A stretch of 64,000 bases of DNA from Streptomyces sp. NBC_00091. Its GTDB lineage: Bacteria > Actinomycetota > Actinomycetes > Streptomycetales > Streptomycetaceae. The DNA lies in contig NZ_JAPEMA010000001.1 of the NCBI RefSeq assembly GCF_026343185.1, positions 248,001 to 312,000 on the forward strand, given 5' to 3'. This document shows, piece by piece, positions 60,465 to 64,000 of this stretch (positions are counted from its first letter, which is position 1; each line of letters starts with the position of its first letter). Position numbers and translations under genes: made by a program. The notes beneath the pieces were generated by a model that worked only from the letters and a program-made list of their open reading frames with translations, was not told where the DNA came from and did not search any database.

Positions 60465-62870
60465 CTAGAGGGTCCCGGTAAGGGCTTCCGGACGGATCGG
60501 CGTCTTGTTGAGCTCCAGACCGGTCGCCGCCCGGATCGCCGCGAGGACGGCCGGGGTGGACGAGAGGGTCGGGGCCTCGCCGAGACCGCGAAGGCCGTAC
60601 GGCGCGTTCGGGTCGGCGAGCTCCAGGACGTCGACCGGGATGGTCGGGGTGTCGAGGATGGTCGGGATCAGGTAGTCCGTGAAGGAGGGGTTGCGCACCT
60701 TCGCGGTCTTCGGGTCCACGATGATCTCCTCCATGACCGCCACGCCGAGACCCTGGGTGGTACCACCCTGGATCTGGCCCACCACGGAGAGCATGTTCAG
60801 GGCCTTGCCGACGTCCTGTGCGGTCGCCAGCTCGACGACCTTGACGAGGCCGAGCTCGGTGTCCACCTCGACGACCGCGCGGTGCGCGGCGAAGGTGTAC
60901 TGGACGTGGCCGTCGCCCTGGCCGGTGACCAGGTCGAACGCGACGGTCGGACGGTGACGGAACTCGAGCTCGAGGTCGATCGCGTCCTCGCCCTCCAGGA
61001 TGTCCGCCAGGTCCGCGAGCACCTCGCCGCCGTCGGTGACGACCTTGCCGCCCTCGAGGAGCAGCTCGGCGGTCGCCCACGCCGGGTGGTAGGAGCCGTT
61101 CTTGCGGCGGCCGATCTCCAGGACGGCCTCGCGGACGGCCTCACAGGTGTTCTTCACGGCGCCACCGGTCATGTACGTCTGCCGGGAGGCGGACGTGGAA
61201 CCGGCGGAGCCGACCTGCGTGTCGGCCGGGTGGATGGTCACCTGCGTGACACCCAGCTCCGTACGGGCGATCTGCGCGTGGACGGTGACACCGCCCTGGC
61301 CGACCTCCGCCATGGCCGTGTGGACCATCGCGACGGGCTCGCCGTTGATGACCTCGAGGCGCACGCGGGCGGTCGAGTAGTCGTCGAAGCCCTCGGAGAA
61401 GCCGACGTTCTTGATGCCGACCGCGTAGCCGACGCCGCGGACGACGCCCTCACCGTGCGTGGTGTTGGAGAGGCCGCCCGGCAGCGCGCGGACGTCCGCA
61501 CCCTCGCCGGCGCTCTCCCACTGGCGCTCCGGCGGCAGCGGGCGGGCCTTGACCCGGCGCAGCAGCTCGGCGACCGGGGCCGGGGAGTCCACGACCTGGC
61601 CGGTGGGCATGATCGTGCCCATCTCCATGGCGTTCAGCTGGCGGAACTCGACCGGGTCCATGCCCAGCTTCGCCGCGAGCTTGTCCATCTGGGCCTCGTA
61701 GGCGAAGCAGGCCTGGACGGCGCCGAAGCCGCGCATCGCGCCACAGGGCGGGTTGTTCGTGTAGAGCGCGATCGCCTCGATGTCGACGTCGTCGATGACG
61801 TACGGGCCGACGGAGAGGGAGGAGGCGTTGCCCACGACCGCCGGGGAGGCCGACGCGTACGCGCCGCCGTCCAGGACGATCTTGCACTTCATGTGCGTGA
61901 GCTTGCCGTCCTTGGTGGCGCCGTGCTCGTAGTACAGCTTCGCCGGGTGACGGTGCACGTGGCCGAAGAACGACTCGAAGCGGTTGTAGACGATCTTGAC
62001 CGGCTTGTTCGTGGCCAGGGCCAGGAGGCAGGCGTGGATCTGCATCGAGATGTCCTCGCGGCCACCGAAGGCACCGCCGACGCCCGAAAGCGTCATGCGG
62101 ACCTTCTCCGGCGGGAGGCCGAGGACCGGGGCGATCTGCTGGAGGTCCGAGTGCAGCCACTGGGTGGCCACGTACAGGTCGACGCCGCCGTCCTCGCAGG
62201 GCACGGCCAGGCCGGACTCCGGGCCGAGGAAGGCCTGGTCCTGCATGCCGAAGGTGTACTCGCCCTCGACGATGACGTCGGCGCGCTTGCGGGCCTCTTC
62301 CACGTTGCCGCGGATGATCGGCTGGCGGTGCACGATGTTCGGGTGCGGGACGTGACCGATGTGGTGGTCGTCGCGGCCCTCGTGGATCAGCGGCGCGTCG
62401 GCGGCGAGGGCGGAGGCCTCGTCCGTGACGAGCGGCAGCTCACGGTAGTCGATCTTGATCTTGGCGGCCGCGCGGCGGGCGGTCTCCGGGTGGTCGGCGG
62501 CCACGAGGGCGACCGGCTCACCGTGGTGACGGACCCGGCCGTTGGCGAGAACCGGGGTGTCCTGGATCTCGAGGCCGTAGTTCTTCATCTCGGCCGGCAG
62601 GTCGTCGTACGTCAGCACCGAGTAGACACCCGGCATGGCCAGGGCCTCGGAGATGTCGATGGAGACGATCTCGGCGTGGGCGACGGTGCTGCGCAGGGTC
62701 TGGCCCCACAGCATGTCCTCGTGCCACATGTCCGAGGAGTACGCGAACTCACCGGTGACCTTGAGGGTGCCGTCCGGGCGGAGCGTGCTCTCGCCGATGC
62801 CGCCCTTGTTGTGCTTCTGGGTGACGTTCGTCGGCGTGCCGGCGGGTACGGTGCGGGTGTTCTGAGCCAT
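60465..62870 (-). CDS. Xanthine dehydrogenase, molybdopterin-binding subunit
   Basis: 801 residues from ATG 62870, two bases after the FeS subunit stop. Mo-site signatures: SGVGGAFGGREDISMQIHA, GAMRGFGAVQACFA, GQIQGGTTQGLGVAVMEEI, and the catalytic Glu in RGLGEAPTLSS. It oxidises hypoxanthine/xanthine to urate with the two small subunits. Equivalent to pucD or xdhA in other systems. Confidence 0.95.
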   Translation of the reverse strand: MAQNTRTVPAGTPTNVTQKHNKGGIGESTLRPDGTLKVTGEFAYSSDMWHEDMLWGQTLRSTVAHAEIVSIDISEALAMPGVYSVLTYDDLPAEMKNYGLEIQDTPVLANGRVRHHGEPVALVAADHPETARRAAAKIKIDYRELPLVTDEASALAADAPLIHEGRDDHHIGHVPHPNIVHRQPIIRGNVEEARKRADVIVEGEYTFGMQDQAFLGPESGLAVPCEDGGVDLYVATQWLHSDLQQIAPVLGLPPEKVRMTLSGVGGAFGGREDISMQIHACLLALATNKPVKIVYNRFESFFGHVHRHPAKLYYEHGATKDGKLTHMKCKIVLDGGAYASASPAVVGNASSLSVGPYVIDDVDIEAIALYTNNPPCGAMRGFGAVQACFAYEAQMDKLAAKLGMDPVEFRQLNAMEMGTIMPTGQVVDSPAPVAELLRRVKARPLPPERQWESAGEGADVRALPGGLSNTTHGEGVVRGVGYAVGIKNVGFSEGFDDYSTARVRLEVINGEPVAMVHTAMAEVGQGGVTVHAQIARTELGVTQVTIHPADTQVGSAGSTSASRQTYMTGGAVKNTCEAVREAVLEIGRRKNGSYHPAWATAELLLEGGKVVTDGGEVLADLADILEGEDAIDLELEFRHRPTVAFDLVTGQGDGHVQYTFAAHRAVVEVDTELGLVKVVELATAQDVGKALNMLSVVGQIQGGTTQGLGVAVMEEIIVDPKTAKVRNPSFTDYLIPTILDTPTIPVDVLELADPNAPYGLRGLGEAPTLSSTPAVLAAIRAATGLELNKTPIRPEALTGTL

Positions 62871-62872
62871 GA

Positions 62873-63478
62873 TCAGACCGCCTCTCCCTGACGGGCGGCC
62901 GCCAGGCGGACCGCGTCGAGGATCTTCTCGTAGCCCGTGCAGCGGCACAGGTTGCCGGACAGGGCCTCACGGATGTCCTGGTCGGACGGGTCGGAGTTGC
63001 GCTCCAGCAGCTCGTCGGCCTGGACCAGCAGGCCCGGGGTGCAGAAACCGCACTGGACGGCGCCGGCGTCGATGAACGCCTGCTGGATGTTGGAGAGCTC
63101 CACGCCCTCACCGGTCTGCGAGTCACCGGGCTTGGCGGCCCAGCGCTTCGCCTCGTCGGTGGAGACGCCCTTGCTGCCGCAGCCGCCGCCGGTGCCGCAG
63201 GCACCGCCGTGGCCGTGCTCCGCGCGCTGCTTGGCGAAGTCCGCCAGGCCCTCGACGGTCACGACGTCGCGACCCTCGACCTGACCGGCCGCGACCAGGC
63301 AGGAACAGACCGGCACGCCGTCGAGGCGGACGGTGCAGGAACCGCACTCGCCCTGCTCGCACGCGTTCTTCGAACCGGGCAGGCCCAGGCGCTCACGCAG
63401 CACGTAGAGAAGGGACTCGCCCTCCCACACGTCGTCGGCTTCCTGCTGACGACCGTTGACAGTGAAATTGACGCGCAT
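62873..63478 (-). CDS. Xanthine dehydrogenase, 2Fe-2S subunit
   Basis: 201 residues. The plant-type ferredoxin cluster is in KNACEQGECGSC (with Cys at VPVCSC), and the second cluster in VQCGFCTPG and GNLCRCTGYEKI. A 40-residue insertion (GHGGACGTGGGCGSKG and following) lies between the two domains, longer than in most homologues, and holds two extra Cys. It passes electrons from the Mo centre to FAD. Confidence 0.95.
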   Translation of the reverse strand: MRVNFTVNGRQQEADDVWEGESLLYVLRERLGLPGSKNACEQGECGSCTVRLDGVPVCSCLVAAGQVEGRDVVTVEGLADFAKQRAEHGHGGACGTGGGCGSKGVSTDEAKRWAAKPGDSQTGEGVELSNIQQAFIDAGAVQCGFCTPGLLVQADELLERNSDPSDQDIREALSGNLCRCTGYEKILDAVRLAAARQGEAV

Positions 63479-63480
63479 GG

Positions 63481-64000
63481 TTACGCAGCCCCTTCAAGCG
63501 AGCGGCCGTTGGTGCCGCGGTACTGCTCCCACGTCCAGACGAGCTGACGGCGAGCGAGGATGCCGACCGCGTGACGGCGGTACTTCGCCGTGCCGCGAAC
63601 GTCGTCGATCGGGTTGCACGCGCCGGAGGCGAGGTCACCGAACTGCTTGGCGATCGACGGGGTGATGACCTTGCCGTTGTCCCAGAAGCCGCCCTCTTCG
63701 AGCGCGGCGTTCAGGAACTCCTCGGCGGCCTTCGCCCGGATCGGGGTCGGGGCGGCCGAGGCGATACCCGTACGCACGGTGCGGGTGTCGGAGTGCAGGG
63801 CCAGGCCGAAGCCGCAGACCGCGATGACCATCGCGTTGCGGGTACCGACCTTGGAGTACTGCTGCGGGCCGGTCGCGTTCTTGATGTGGACCGACTTGAT
63901 GAGCTCGTCGGCGGCGAGCGCGTTGCGCTTGACGCCGGTGTAGAACTCGTCGATCGGGATCAGGCGCGAACCACGCACGGACTCGACCTCGACGTGGCAG
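63481..64000 (-). CDS. Xanthine dehydrogenase, FAD subunit (5' part outside window)
   Basis: 173 codons of the C-terminal half: RLIPIDEFYTGVKRNALAAD, YSKVGTRNAMVIAVCGFGL and a CO-dehydrogenase-flavoprotein C-terminal domain. The FAD-binding N-terminus is beyond the window. Two bases separate it from the FeS gene; the order FAD-FeS-Mo is the usual one. Confidence 0.93.
   Translation of the reverse strand, partial: CHVEVESVRGSRLIPIDEFYTGVKRNALAADELIKSVHIKNATGPQQYSKVGTRNAMVIAVCGFGLALHSDTRTVRTGIASAAPTPIRAKAAEEFLNAALEEGGFWDNGKVITPSIAKQFGDLASGACNPIDDVRGTAKYRRHAVGILARRQLVWTWEQYRGTNGRSLEGAA

Noticed and set aside
60297..62891. Long plus-strand open frame opposite the Mo subunit
   Set aside because: A shadow of xanthine dehydrogenase; no family signature and no ribosome site.

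Overview
The window reads as chromosomal DNA of a Streptomyces or a close relative. GC is very high with GC-rich third codon positions. GTG and TTG starts are common, neighbouring genes often share 4-bp ATGA or GTGA overlaps, and the gene families are typical of the genus (SAV_2336-type proteins, RHS/lectin proteins, a cobIJ fusion, a geosmin-synthase-like remnant).

Layout. (1) 1-6534, minus strand: an operon of an alpha/beta hydrolase, a caspase-like protease, a MoxR-type AAA+ ATPase and an SAV_2336/vWA-like protein. This is the composition of the VMAP (vWA-MoxR-associated protein) conflict systems. (2) 6620-13999, minus strand: a tyrosine-ammonia-lyase-like enzyme, an acyl carrier protein, an adenylate-forming ligase, a fused ketosynthase/inactive-ketosynthase protein and a P450, all joined by 4-bp stop/start overlaps, then an O-methyltransferase. 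It looks like a small biosynthetic locus starting from p-coumarate; I cannot name its product. (3) 14281-16569: a secreted M6 metalloprotease. (4) 16638-27672: a divergent pair made of a DNRLRE/FG-GAP exported protein and a 2343-residue RHS protein. The RHS protein has a ricin-type lectin inserted in a YD repeat and an unrecognised C-terminal toxin-like domain, followed with a 4-bp overlap by a probable immunity lipoprotein. (5) 27.7-30.1 kb: a graveyard of decayed IS3 and IS5-like elements around gene fragments and one orphan immunity-like gene.

(6) 30.2-35.1 kb: a secreted PI-PLC-like protein, a trypsin-like protease, an FAD monooxygenase, a short-chain dehydrogenase remnant and an ArsR-type regulator. 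(7) 35.2-37.3 kb: an IS607-type element (serine recombinase plus TnpB). (8) 37.6-49.7 kb: a cobalamin region with MFS-cobL-cobM-cobK on the plus strand, cobG-cobH-cobIJ on the minus strand, and a cobalamin riboswitch in front of cobN. (9) 49.7-54.7 kb: a short conserved protein, an ABC transporter preceded by a 20-codon TTG-started peptide, and a geosmin-synthase-like terpene synthase split by a TnpB-like element. (10) 54.7-64 kb: an Eis-like acetyltransferase, a secreted YncE-like propeller, and a purine-catabolism block (xanthine dehydrogenase FAD, FeS and Mo subunits, a purine permease and XdhC).

The best candidates for something new are the TAL/KS-CLF operon, the RHS toxin-immunity cassette, the VMAP-type operon and the coupled mini-peptide before the ABC transporter. 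Both window edges cut genes. I saw no tRNA, rRNA or CRISPR array.
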